This document shows, one piece after another, positions 36,331 through 48,109 of a DNA stretch of 64,000 nt. Location of the stretch: assembly GCF_030272615.1 (NCBI RefSeq), contig NC_081412.1, forward strand, positions 541,836,335 to 541,900,334, written 5' to 3'. Position numbers and translations under genes: made by a program. Positions within the stretch are counted from its first letter, which is position 1; every line of letters begins with the position of its first letter. The notes below the pieces were generated by a model, which ran no database searches, was not told the DNA's origin, and saw only the letters and a list, made by a program, of their open reading frames with translations. This DNA is from Cryptomeria japonica. Lineage: Eukaryota > Streptophyta > Pinopsida > Cupressales > Cupressaceae.

Positions 36331-38528
36331 AGTTATCATATAGAATTATAAAAAATTTAGCATTAATTTTAATTATATTTTTAGTGATTTTTAAAATGTT
36401 ATTTATCTATTATTTTATATTGGGAATTAACGCATAAATACAATTATAGTTTAATTTTTATTGTATTTTAATGCATTAAATTCTTGTGACAAAATTTTAA
36501 CTATATCAATAATATAAATCTTATTCAAATATTAATTTGTGATTGAATTTTTAACCCTATTAATGTTTTGTTGTTGCTTGAATGACACTAAACTTTAAAA
36601 AAAAACTATTCCTTAGTGATAAAAATATGTTTTAATATCATATTTAACTTTGAAATACATAACTAACCTATGTTACGCTTTAGATTGCATTACACCAATG
36701 AAGTTAGTATTATTCACGAATTTGACCTCTACAAATATAAATAATATGTGAATTTGTAGTTTCCTAAAATCTATTTATCTCGCCCTCTTGAGATTTGAAT
36801 CTTAAAAATAACTAAGGTTGACCAAAAAAAAAAAAACACCTTGAGAGTTTGTTATGAAAGTATCATTTCTCTATGTTGAGACAATAGGATCTAATTTAAT
36901 AGCTTTGGGGCAAGGATTAAATATATCAATTAATCATGTAGGGTGTCTAATATATCTCAAGTATAGATGCTAATGTAATAAAATGGTGTTATGATGTGTT
37001 TGGTGATCCATCACTTGTAATATTAATTAAAATAAAAGGTTGTGTGTATATGTAATTGAATTAATTTTTTTACATTTTTATATAAGCAAAGACAATTAGT
37101 GGCAATTTGTCATAAACTGATGAATTTTTAGTTTTTACAGTATAAAAAACAAGAAACACATCACACTTGGAAGTTTATGCTTCCACTTAAATTTGATGTT
37201 ATTTTCCTTACATAATGTTAGATCATCTTGGTATGGGATTTTTAATTTGTTACAACAATATTAGAATACCACACAATTCAATAGAGACAACTTTAATCTA
37301 GGACCGATCAATTATCATTTTTTTTTCAAAATGATTGTCCAATCTCCTGCTTTCATAAATTAATTTGGTTTTGAATTTCATGCATTGCAGCTATTATTTT
37401 GCTAATTCAAGACAGAGAGTTTTGCAAGTACTTAACATGGACTTGTATGAAATTAAGTGCAAATGGTAGTGAAATTCCCAATGACATTATAAGCAATTAA
37501 GGAAAATGGGGATGTAATTACCGATACAATTATATGCACTTTAGGGAAAACATGTGTTAACATCATACAATTCTAGGTGCTTTACAAAAATGCATGTTAT
37601 CAACATAGAATTATAAATAATTTATGGTTAATGTGTTTAATCAACTATACATAAGTTACAAAATTCTTGTGCAATTGACAATCAAATTTAACTTGCTCTA
37701 ATTATGTTTTTGAGTAATGGAGATTGCTCAATGTAGCTCATAATAGAATTACAATCATAAGAGGATTTGTGGGAGTGCACATTATGTATGTGTTTATCTT
37801 ATTCTAAGTTTTTTTTGGTAGATGATTAACCCTAAATGTGCTTTGGAAAGATGTTCTAGTATATGCCTAGATTCTAAGAAAAGACATGAAAAAATTGAGT
37901 GCTTAAGTTTGATAATGTAAAGCTAAAACTAATGTTCATATTCTAGCTTGGAAAGGCCTACACTTCAAACTTTAGAGGGTCCCAAATGAACATATGAAAA
38001 TTAAAAGTCATTTGAGTAAGATTAATTTTCAAACTCTACTGCATCATAAAGAAGATATCTTGTATTCCAAACAGATACAGCATATGCTAAAGTTTAGAAT
38101 ACAACATATTCTAAAATTAGAATTTAATTTCTACTATATTGATAGAGTATAGACTAAAATTCTCCCTATTGCAATCCTATTTAAATTTTAATTCTGATTT
38201 GATTCTAGATGTTTGGTATGAATTATTTCTTTTGTCTTTTTAATAGCATGTTGACTGCCTTCTTGTATATAATTTCCTTTACATTGCTCCACAAAAATAA
38301 AAAAACTTTTTGGTGAAGGGACATCAAAATTACATCACACCGACTAAATAAAGACTAGCCTGTCTTAAAGTAAACCTAAAGACAGATTCCCAAAATTCCA
38401 TTCACATTCACAAAAAACGAGCTAGCAAGTTGAATAGTAAGCGGCAAAGTACAAACCAGCTGCACTATCTTCAAATGAAGTATGAACGGCGCTCTTCCCA
38501 TCTCTGTCACGCCGAAAAGTCTATCCAC
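36331..38528. other. AT-rich upstream interval of the UGT gene
   Basis: No coding sequence, RNA gene or LTR was recognised. Long A/T runs are frequent. It ends at the more complex promoter region of the UGT. Confidence 0.6.
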
Positions 38529-38760
38529 GCCATTTCACACCTATCTTGATTTTATATCGCCATTTCACACTTGACTTTTATTTGCAACTAGCCCATTTCA
38601 CACTAGTATTCGTTTAATGATTCTGAATGATGGGAAGCGCGAGGACGTAACGGCACAGAGTTTGAGTCTTGTGAGAAAATAAATCTCTCGATCTATAAGA
38701 GGCTGAAGCTATACAATATCATTTATCAATTGTCTGTATTGATCTGAACTGCGTATTCAA
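38529..38760 (+). promoter_or_regulatory. UGT promoter region with three copies of a CCATTTCACAC motif
   Basis: CCATTTCACAC occurs at 38530-38540, 38560-38570 and 38593-38603, all on the + strand, 30 to 33 bases apart. TTTATATC at 38550-38558 and TATACAAT near 38711 are TATA-box candidates; neither can be chosen without transcript data. The region from 38598 on is conserved in the relic at 19341-19535, which supports a regulatory or transcribed-leader role. Confidence 0.5.
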
Positions 38761-38805
38761 GTTCATTTCATTGTAAAGCCCTGAATTGAGATTGTTTTGG
38801 GAGAA

Positions 38806-40212
38806 ATGGGTGCAGATGGAAGTGGTGAGAGAATGCAAGTGGTGGTGGTGCCACTTCCTGCACAGGGACACCTCAATGAGATGCTTCAGTTTTCCAGAGT
38901 TATCGCCGGACGAGGAGCAAGCGTATCGTTTGTGACCACTTCCACCCATATTCACCAAGCCCGTCGCCGTGTTGAGGGATGGGATCTTCACAAGTTCGAT
39001 ATTCGTTTCGAGGAATTGCCCATGCCTCATCTCACGGACGGAGAGATCGATGCTCAGAGTACTCATTTGTTTCCGTTCCATTTGATTCCTCTGTTTGAAG
39101 CCGTGGAGGATCAGCTAGCGTCTCATGTTGATCAGCTGCTGAGCACTATCTGTTCCGAGAACAATAGTAAAGTGGTTATCGTCTACGACTCGTGTATGGG
39201 ATGGATTCAGACTGTGGCTACCAAATACTCAGTCCCTGCCTATGTCTTCAGACCCACTGGTTCTTATTTCAACCTGTGGATAAAGCGGGTATGTGACAAG
39301 GCATGGCCCCATATTAACATATCATTGAAGCGTTGCTTTCCTGAAAGGTTGATAAACTATTTGAGGCGCCAAAGAGCTCTGTCAGCGCCTGCTAAGGGAT
39401 GTATCATGAACACATTCAGCGCACTGGAATCAGAATTCACTCACCAGGGAAAAGAGGAATTAGTATACGATGGGAAGCCTGTGTGGACTGTGGGTCCTCT
39501 TCTTCCGCAGGCCTTCTTCAATGACGAATGGCGGTTGCCATTGAAAGCAGACACAGAGTGCTTGAGATGGTTAGATACACAGGCTGAAGGCTCCGTTCTC
39601 TACGTTTCATTCGGCAGTTTATCTTCTCTTTCAGCCACACAGATCCGAGAATTGGCCGACGGATTGGAACGCAGCGGGCAGCCTTTCTTGTGGGTGCTCA
39701 GGATTTCTGATGGAGCCCATTTTTCGACAGAAGTGCAGTTCGGTTCGGCTTGCAAGTTTCTGCAACAAGGGTACGAGAGGCGATTGGAGGGACGGGGTTT
39801 TATTGCGAGGAATTGGGTGCCGCAGCTTGAGATCCTATTTCACAAGTCGACGGGTGGGTTTTTAACGCACTGCGGGTGGAATTCGACATTGGAGAGCATC
39901 AGCGCCGGAGTGGGCATGCTGGCATGGCCTCTGCATACGGATCAGTTTGCCAATTCGGCTCTAATCACTCGGGAGTTGAAAGCGGGCGTGGAAGTGAAAG
40001 AATGGGGAAGTGCAGAGGAAAATGAGGTGGTTAGTGCGGAGGAGATTGAGAAAGCAGTGAAACGATTGATGGGAAGTGAGGAGGGAATGCAAGTGCGAAA
40101 AAGGGCGCAGGAATTAAGAGGCGAGGCTCGAAAGGCTGTAGGCGGTGAAGGGTCTTCGTGGAATGATATGGATTCGCTTCTTCAGCACTTCTCTCAATCA
40201 TTTCCTGATTAG
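38806..40212 (+). CDS. Family 1 UDP-glycosyltransferase, zeatin O-glucosyltransferase-like (group O)
   Basis: An intact, intronless 468-codon gene encoding a soluble GT-B glycosyltransferase that would move a sugar, probably glucose, from UDP-sugar to a small-molecule acceptor in the cytosol. The N-terminal domain starts with VVVVPLPAQGHLNEML, where His22 is the predicted catalytic base and Asp128 (YDS) its partner. That block and the following region resemble zeatin O-glucosyltransferases. The 44-residue plant PSPG box is complete at residues 337-380 (Trp337, HCGWNS at 355-360, Glu363, Asp379, Gln380). The terminal Gln favours UDP-glucose. One oddity is GVGM where most relatives have GVPM (Gly370 for Pro). 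I chose the ATG at 38806; an upstream in-frame TTG at 38797 is unlikely. Length is normal for the family. No signal peptide or membrane segment. The acceptor is not predictable; cytokinin, another hormone or a phenolic are possible. Confidence 0.93.
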   Translation: MGADGSGERMQVVVVPLPAQGHLNEMLQFSRVIAGRGASVSFVTTSTHIHQARRRVEGWDLHKFDIRFEELPMPHLTDGEIDAQSTHLFPFHLIPLFEAVEDQLASHVDQLLSTICSENNSKVVIVYDSCMGWIQTVATKYSVPAYVFRPTGSYFNLWIKRVCDKAWPHINISLKRCFPERLINYLRRQRALSAPAKGCIMNTFSALESEFTHQGKEELVYDGKPVWTVGPLLPQAFFNDEWRLPLKADTECLRWLDTQAEGSVLYVSFGSLSSLSATQIRELADGLERSGQPFLWVLRISDGAHFSTEVQFGSACKFLQQGYERRLEGRGFIARNWVPQLEILFHKSTGGFLTHCGWNSTLESISAGVGMLAWPLHTDQFANSALITRELKAGVEVKEWGSAEENEVVSAEEIEKAVKRLMGSEEGMQVRKRAQELRGEARKAVGGEGSSWNDMDSLLQHFSQSFPD

Positions 40213-40759
40213 GTGAATGGGTTCTGGGTGCTCAGGGGGACCGTAATTGCAGGCCCTGCCTTTGTAGAATATCTACTCTCACTAATTCCCATTAATGCGA
40301 CCTATTAAGTAATGGTCACGGGAAAAGTTATGATAAGATATTTGTTATTTAGAATTATTAGTCGCCACGGAAGTCACACGTGTTTGCGGCCTTTTGCAAA
40401 ATATTTGAAAATGAAAATCGAGTCGTATTAAAGTCCGTTTGTTTAATTTTTTTTGTAAACATCTAAATTAATGTATAGATGTATAGATTGTATGCTTCCT
40501 TAAACTGCTTCATAAAGACAAGACATTTGGGCAGGTTCTTTTACTAATTTTGTCCATTATCAGTACCTAGACTTCATTATTTTTAATACAATAATTTATA
40601 AAGTATTTAAGTAGCTATTCGAACAATCATTTTATAGTCTGTAAATATTTTTTTATTCAATAATTTAAAAGTATTTTATATCTTTTATTAGTATTATATA
40701 ATAAAATTATTATTTAATTTTTTTAATAAGTTTTATAAAATTTCGTTTGTTAATGGTCT
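40213..40759 (+). other. UGT 3' flank
   Basis: The first 300 bases after the stop are conserved in the relic at 36118-36330, so part of this is probably 3' UTR. No canonical AATAAA is obvious near the stop. From 40520 on it is AT-rich. Confidence 0.5.
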
Positions 40760-41275
40760 TTCAAGGGTTAAACCTCTTCAATCAGTGGAAAATAAAGTGT
40801 CATGGGCATCACCAGATCAAGAGTGGATAAAGATCGATTTTGATGGAACAACTCGTGGCAATCCTAGTTCCTTGGGTGCAAGATGTATAGCAAGAGATAA
40901 CAAGGGCATCATTATTGCTAAATGCAATCAGAATTTAGGAGTGGGTTCTAATAATGAGGCGGAAGCCAAGACTGTCCTCCTTATAATCTAATTGGCAGGT
41001 AAATTGGGAGTTGAAAATCTTCACTTAGAAGGGGATTCCCAGATCATCATTCATTCAAATCCTTAAAGGAAAATCGGAATATTGAAAAATTGATCGTGAT
41101 ATATTCAAAGCATCAAGAATCTCCTTTCCACCTTCAAAAGACTCAAGGTTACTCATATCTAGAGAGATGGTAACAAAGAAGCTGATGCATGTGCCAACCA
41201 AGCTTTTGATCTTCAGGAAGGAAAGACATGTGTGTGTCTTTTTCATTCAAATGGTGAACTTTTTGAAAAATATTA
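40760..41275 (+). pseudogene. RNase H domain fragment of a LINE (5'-truncated)
   Basis: A 68-codon open frame (40785-40991) contains EWIKIDFDGTTRGNPSS and a NNEAEAK block, the start of the plant LINE RNase H domain. After a stop, homology continues with LAGKLGVENLHLEGDSQ (40995-41045). In another frame comes RDGNKEADACANQAF (about 41160-41205), the domain end. Upstream sequence back to about 40750 reads as the linker. Reverse transcriptase is absent. It lies about 550 bases downstream of the UGT on the same strand; a stand-alone RNase H-like protein is unlikely given the stops. Confidence 0.75.
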
Positions 41276-42177
41276 ACTTTAGTGTGGGTGCTCAACGTTT
41301 CGTGGTGTTGGTTTTGAATTTGAACTATTTTTAAGGAATATTCCCATCTTTTAATTCACATTGGACTATTGAACGAATTTGTATGCCACATTTAAAGTAG
41401 GGCCAATTGGGATTTGCTAGCATGCAAATCCAGATTTGATCTCTCGTAGCATGAGACTTACTAGAGGATGCAACAACTAGCATGGGTTGCGGTGCTCTCC
41501 CCTAATGTCAGAACGATGGGAAAGATGGGTGGATGTTTTTTGGCTATTCTTTCCCTGATATGTTAGGCCTCTTAATGTCATATCGATTTGTTGGATTTTT
41601 TCGACTATGGCTGAGTTGGCGCATTTTATTCCATGTAACTCACATTTATTTCCTTGGGTGGTGGAGTGTACGAGTTGATCGACTAGATTTTTTATGATGA
41701 TCACATGTATGTTTTTGCAATTATTTCTCAATGCAATTGTGATAGTCTGTGAAGTGATTTTTTCACCACCTTTACAGAATGAAGGCCAACTTCTCATTGA
41801 TGGCGTTAAAGCCCATGGTGGATTTCTAGGGGCATATTTCAAATGAAAGACTTTCCAATATCTTTAAATTTGATGACAGAGACTTATTGACCCACGTCAA
41901 AATCATCTTGGGTGATGAGTATTTGAAGGCCCAAATCAAATATAGATGCAACATCGACATGGCATCAATGTTCGTTGCTTGGTGTAAAAAAAAATAGAAA
42001 TGAAAGAAGTTGTGCAATAGTTGGTCGACAACTGCCTCAGAGAGGAGTGGAGTGGGCCTGATTTGGGAGTCTTATATCCATGGCATGTGAAGGGAAAGGG
42101 TTTGTATGTCTAGGTTGTATGTGGTTGCAGGTGAGTGAATTCACTCCACCTCCTCTCCCCTTCTTCATATGGAGCAC
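41276..42177. other. Interval without recognised genes
   Basis: A 121-codon minus-strand frame (41842-41477) is the longest open piece. It has no recognisable domain and no supporting context, so I do not call it a gene. Confidence 0.45.
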
Positions 42178-42425
42178 AAACAGTAACAAGGAAGTTTGAA
42201 GGGCCTCGACACAGGTTGGTGTAGACACCTATTTCTGCCCACTTAATTAAATGAGTTTTAAAAATATTAATTAAATTCAATATTTGACTAATTATCCCCT
42301 TAAACAGTAACAAGGAAGTTTGAAGGGCCTCGACACAGGTTGGTGTAGACACCTATTTCTGCCCACTTAATTAAATGAGTTTTACAACTATTAATTAAAT
42401 TCAATATTTGACTAATTATCCCCTT
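42178..42425. repeat. 124-bp tandem duplication spanning an LTR start
   Basis: Bases 42178-42301 and 42302-42425 are nearly identical. Each copy contains about 42 bases of left flank and the first roughly 82 bases of the LTR that begins TGTAGACACC. Confidence 0.92.
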
Positions 42426-43300
42426 TTCACCTTTCTATTATTAATTAAATAAATTATTTGATTTATTTGATTTAATTCACCTAGCCAAAATTCTTCTATT
42501 TATTGAATAAATCATATTTATTTGATTAAATCCCATTTCTCACATTTAATTAAATTTAAATTTGATTAAATCAATTCTTCCATATAAATAAATCAATATT
42601 TATTTATAAATCCCCAACCCACTTGTGTTTTCCTACAAATGCAAGTTGCACCATTTAATTGAAATCAATGATTTTATTTTAATTAAAAATCTAAAAATCT
42701 CTGCCACTTGCATTCTCATACAAAACCCACTTGCATGCTAATCCTTCTTCTAAAACCTCCAAAAGCCCTCTTAATTAACTAAATTATATCATAATCATTG
42801 TCACATTCCTAAATAAGAGGAAGTCACTTCTCAAAATAGGAGAAAGTCTTCAAAAAACATTTAAAGGACTTATTTCTCCAACAAGTTATCTTGCAAAGTC
42901 CTCCAAACTTGTAAAGCTCTTACATAAGCCTTGACCTTCAAGCAAGCTAACCATCAAAGTCTCCAAAAAGCATTAAATTCTCTTACAAGACTTCCCTTCT
43001 TCAACACATCAACCCACATGGCTTGTCCCCTTGACCATGGTTAAACTTTGCACAAGAGTTTACCCATTGGTCAATAACTTTTATCATTGGATAATAGCTT
43101 TATCCAATAACCCAGCCAAATGAGGGTAACATTCATGTCTTATCAAGCATTTAATGCTTATTTCACCTCCTCTCAAGCCTTCTCATGGTGACACTTGTCA
43201 ACATGGGATTCGGTTGAAACTCCCACATGGATTGAAAGTCATTCAATCCTATCCCTTCTTAATCCAATTCAATCTTGGCCATCCAATTGCCCATTTCTTC

Positions 43301-43310
43301 TATAAATAGG
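43301..43310 (+). promoter_or_regulatory. TATA box in the LTR
   Basis: TATAAATAGG preceded by a CAAT-rich stretch (CCAATT twice within about 40 bases), typical of a plant LTR promoter. Confidence 0.6.
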
Positions 43311-43447
43311 CCTCATTTCTTCATTATCAAGATCCCCAGGTTTTTGCATCCAAGCTATAGCTAATTTCTTATGTGCAGGTTATCAAGGAGTTGTATTTGC
43401 TTCTCCTTGCAATTTTGATCACTTAGGGGCGTTTTAGTGTTAAAAAA

Positions 43448-43519
43448 TCATGTTAGCATAACATATCATGTTAGTGTAGCATATCATGTTAGTCTAGCAT
43501 ATCATGTTAGCATAACCTC
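43448..43519 (+). repeat. Four 18-bp tandem repeats inside the LTR
   Basis: Units starting TCATGTTAG at 43448, 43466, 43484 and 43502, with changes only in the second half of the unit. Confidence 0.93.
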
Positions 43520-43831
43520 ATTTTAGCCTCATCATCTTTATCATTTCATAGCTTATCGATATCATATCATAGATCTTAGTTGCAATTGTATTTATATCTT
43601 TATAAATTCATCACTCATTCTTTAGGTATTCAATCTAAAGATCAAGCACTCAAGTAATCTGAGAACAACCTTGATTTGAAGAATCCTTAGAGATAGAGAA
43701 CAATGGAACAGTTTTAGGAGACTAATGATTTAACTCATTTTGTTCATTTGATCTCTCTCATATAATTTTTTATTGGTATGCAAGATGTTTGCGCTCTTGA
43801 TTGACTAACCCTCATTTCCCGCATACATTTG

Positions 43832-43849
43832 TGGCGCCCATCGTGGGGC
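43832..43849 (+). other. Primer-binding site following the 42.3 kb LTR
   Basis: TGGCGCCCATCGTGGGG lies four bases after the LTR end. TGGCGCC-type sites are typical of plant Ty3/gypsy elements of the Tat/Athila side. Confidence 0.7.
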
Positions 43850-44034
43850 AGCCCACTGTTTAACAAATATTTTCCGCAAGTTTCGCACAACCCAGAAACG
43901 CAAACGTTTTAACGCATTCAAAAAATCTCCTAGCACATTTGACAACTGTTGTAGTGCATTTAAAATCTCTGCTAGCGCATTTGATTCATCTTGTAGTGGT
44001 TTTAACACATTTTATAGCACATGTGATATCTTTT

Positions 44035-45150
44035 GTAGGACACTATATGACCCCTTAGGACCATATGATGTCTACATGGTGTCCTAAGGGGTCATAGGGT
44101 GTTCTAACACATGCATGGCCCCTTAGGACCCCTTATGACCCCTAACAACACCATGTGACCCCTTATGACACCATATGACCCGTTAGGACAATATGATGTC
44201 CTAATGGGTCATATGGTGTTCTAACACATGTGTGGGCCCTTAGGACCCCATATGACCCCTAACGACACCATATGACACATTAGGACACCATATGATGTCC
44301 AAATGGTATCTTAAGGGGTCACATGGTGTTCTAACATATGTGTGGCCCCTTAAGACTCCATATGACCCCTAACACCATGTGCCCCCTCAAGGCACCATAT
44401 GACCCCTTATGACACCATATGACCCATTAGAACAATATTTTAGACAGACTATTTAGTGCACTGACGGTACTATCATGCATGTACGTGGGCCCGGTTGCGA
44501 CGTCTTGCTCTGCCCCCCTTACCTCTATAATGGGGAAATGATTGTCGGGCATGTTACGTATAGAATTGAACCCTATTATTCTAATATGATTTCAGTCGAG
44601 GTCGGGGGTAAAGTCCAATTACAACCATAGGGAGGGTGGGGAGAATTCGTTGGGGTTCTAGAAGCCCCATAACTCAGATGTCCTAATGTGTCATATGATG
44701 TCATAAGGGGACATATTGTGTCTTAAGGGGTCATATGGTGTTCTAACACATGTGTTGGCCCTTAGGACACCATATGATGTCCTAAGGGGTCATATGGTGT
44801 TCTAATACATGTGTGGACCCTTAAGACCCCTTATAATCCCTAACAACACCATGTGACCCCTTATGACACCATATGACTCCTTAAGACTGATATGATGTCC
44901 TAATGGGTCATATGGTGTCTTAAGGTGTCATATGGTGTCCTAAGGGGTCATATGGTGTTCTAACACATGTTTAGCCCCTTCCAACCCCATATGATCCATA
45001 ACGACACCTTTTCACCCCTCATGACACCATATGACTCCTTCATACAACATATTACCCCTTAGGACAATATGATGTCCTAATGGGTCATATGGTGTCCTAA
45101 GGGGTCATATGGTGTTTTAACACGTGTGGCCCATTAGGACACCATGTGAT
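44035..45150. repeat. Degenerate minisatellite array with units in both orientations
   Basis: The array is built from ATATGACCCCTTAGGACACC-like units and their reverse complements, so many neighbouring units can pair. A longer landmark, GGTGTTCTAACACATGTGTG, starts near 44099, 44215, 44325, 44737, 44792, 44954 and 45111. The array is broken at 44437-44690 by unrelated, less AT-rich sequence. It lies downstream of the LTR and primer-binding site at 42344-43849, where a leader or gag would be expected. No ORF spans it. Confidence 0.85.
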
Positions 45151-45159
45151 ACTAAAGAG

Positions 45160-46680
<1,521 letters not shown>

Positions 46681-46807
46681 ATGCTAATACGAGCATGTTG
46701 ATTACTGAAATATGACTAAGTCTGAAATTTATATGAATACTCAAAAAACTAGAATCTACATTATAACTCCTAGAAATCTAGAACCACTCTCCAACATCCT
46801 GACAATG

Positions 46808-46888
46808 TATACATAAAATATAACATTTTAGTATAAGAAAGAAAAAATACAAATAAAAATGTGACTTAAATGTTATATTTTATGTATA
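46808..46888. repeat. 21-bp perfect inverted repeat
   Basis: 46808-46828 is the exact reverse complement of 46868-46888, with a 39-base spacer. AT-rich; it could be a small foldback element or a chance hairpin. Confidence 0.85.
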
Positions 46889-48109
46889 TATTCCAAGATA
46901 GAAAACTTTGTTCTTCCTAGGATGAAAAAATTCTACGAAATACATTTGGCGTGCACCTTATTTGGCATGCGCCAAATATGGCGCACACCAAATGAGTTTT
47001 TAATTTTTTTTGCATTTGGTGTGCACAAAATGTGGTGCCTTGGAAAACACCAAGCCAAAGGCTTGGACGCCCTTCTCAGGCCTAAGACATGTTTTCCAGC
47101 AAATATTGAAAATTTTCTTACTTTTTTGTTAATTCTCTCCATCAGGTTTGCACGTGTTTCAATGAAATAAAAAGAAACACCATACGATCGTCAAGCTCTC
47201 TCTTAGCTATCCAACTATATAATTCTTTTCAAATTTTGATAATGTTAAGGTCTTCATCCATAATTTATTTTGTTAGTGTGTCCGTTTTTTGTCAAAAAAA
47301 AACATTTCGTAGTTCAGCCATAGATTATTACTCGTTTATCGAATTTAAAAAAAAAATTACATTTTCAAAACTAGACTCCATTTTACACGATTTTTAAAAA
47401 AAATGATTTTTGATTAATTGTCACAAATTATTAGGGGGAGCAAGCTCAAATTTCATTAAAAAATTAGTGTCTACTTCGAAAATTGGTAGAAAATCATATA
47501 TTCATTAAACAATTAGCCAAAAAATCTGGCATAAACGACATGGTGTTAGCTAATTTCTCAATGGAGCGATTTTAAAAATTCCCAAAAAAATTTGACATTT
47601 TAGGGGGAGCACACCAAGTGCTATGTTATTTTTTTTTTTCTGAAAAAGCATCACCACTTTGTGTGCTCCCCCTTTTCGAAACCCTTAATCTCTACCATTT
47701 TCAAAATAAATAATAGTTTAGAAAGTAGACTCGGAGCACTACAACTCTAGTTCTTACTACATCCTCATATTTTGAGTGTAACTATCTTCATTTTCTTGTT
47801 GAAGTTCAAACTTTGTTGATTTCAAAAAAAAAAAAGTGGCATCTTAAGACCCCTTTTTGGTCCCCCATCTTTGTGCACTTACCCCTATGTGTTGTTGTTG
47901 CTTTCGTTGTGTTACTCTTACTGCATGATTTGCATTATTCTCTTTGAGGACCCTCTGGACCATGGTTGCATCAAACAAGTAAACCCTAGAAAGGCAAAGA
48001 GCTTATGTTCCCAATATCAATCACAATGCTGGAGGTAGAAGATATGAAAGGGACGACGGCCTCATAGGGTAAAAACATAAATAAAAATCAAGAGTTTGGG
48101 CATCCAATA
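46889..48109. other. Non-coding interval with several short inverted repeats
   Basis: At 46940-47030 the motif CATTTGG(C/T)GTGC recurs in both orientations. At 47602-47620 and 47655-47673 a 19-bp inverted repeat with one mismatch contains AGGGGGAGCACAC; another AGGGGGAGCA lies near 47434. No domain was recognised in the 82-codon frame at 46922-47170. Confidence 0.55.

Larger units (their letters stand above)
42344..43827 (+). repeat. LTR (about 1.48 kb) of an LTR retrotransposon, 5' copy
   Basis: It begins TGTAGACACC and ends GCATACA, followed after four bases by a TGGCGCC-type primer-binding site. TATAAATAGG at 43301-43310 is a strong TATA box in the expected place. Four 18-bp tandem units (TCATGTTAG-based) occupy 43448-43519, probably in the R/U5 part. 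No second copy of this LTR lies in the window, so the element is incomplete or extends with other insertions. Confidence 0.75.

Noticed and set aside
38719..39081. Minus-strand 120-codon frame over the UGT start
   Set aside because: Antisense shadow of the UGT coding sequence.
41477..41842. 121-codon minus-strand frame as a possible gene
   Set aside because: No domain, no homologous neighbour, no promoter or splice context; length is within chance for this window.
44035..45150. CRISPR-like array
   Set aside because: Units are degenerate, occur in both orientations without uniform spacers, and the context is a plant retroelement.
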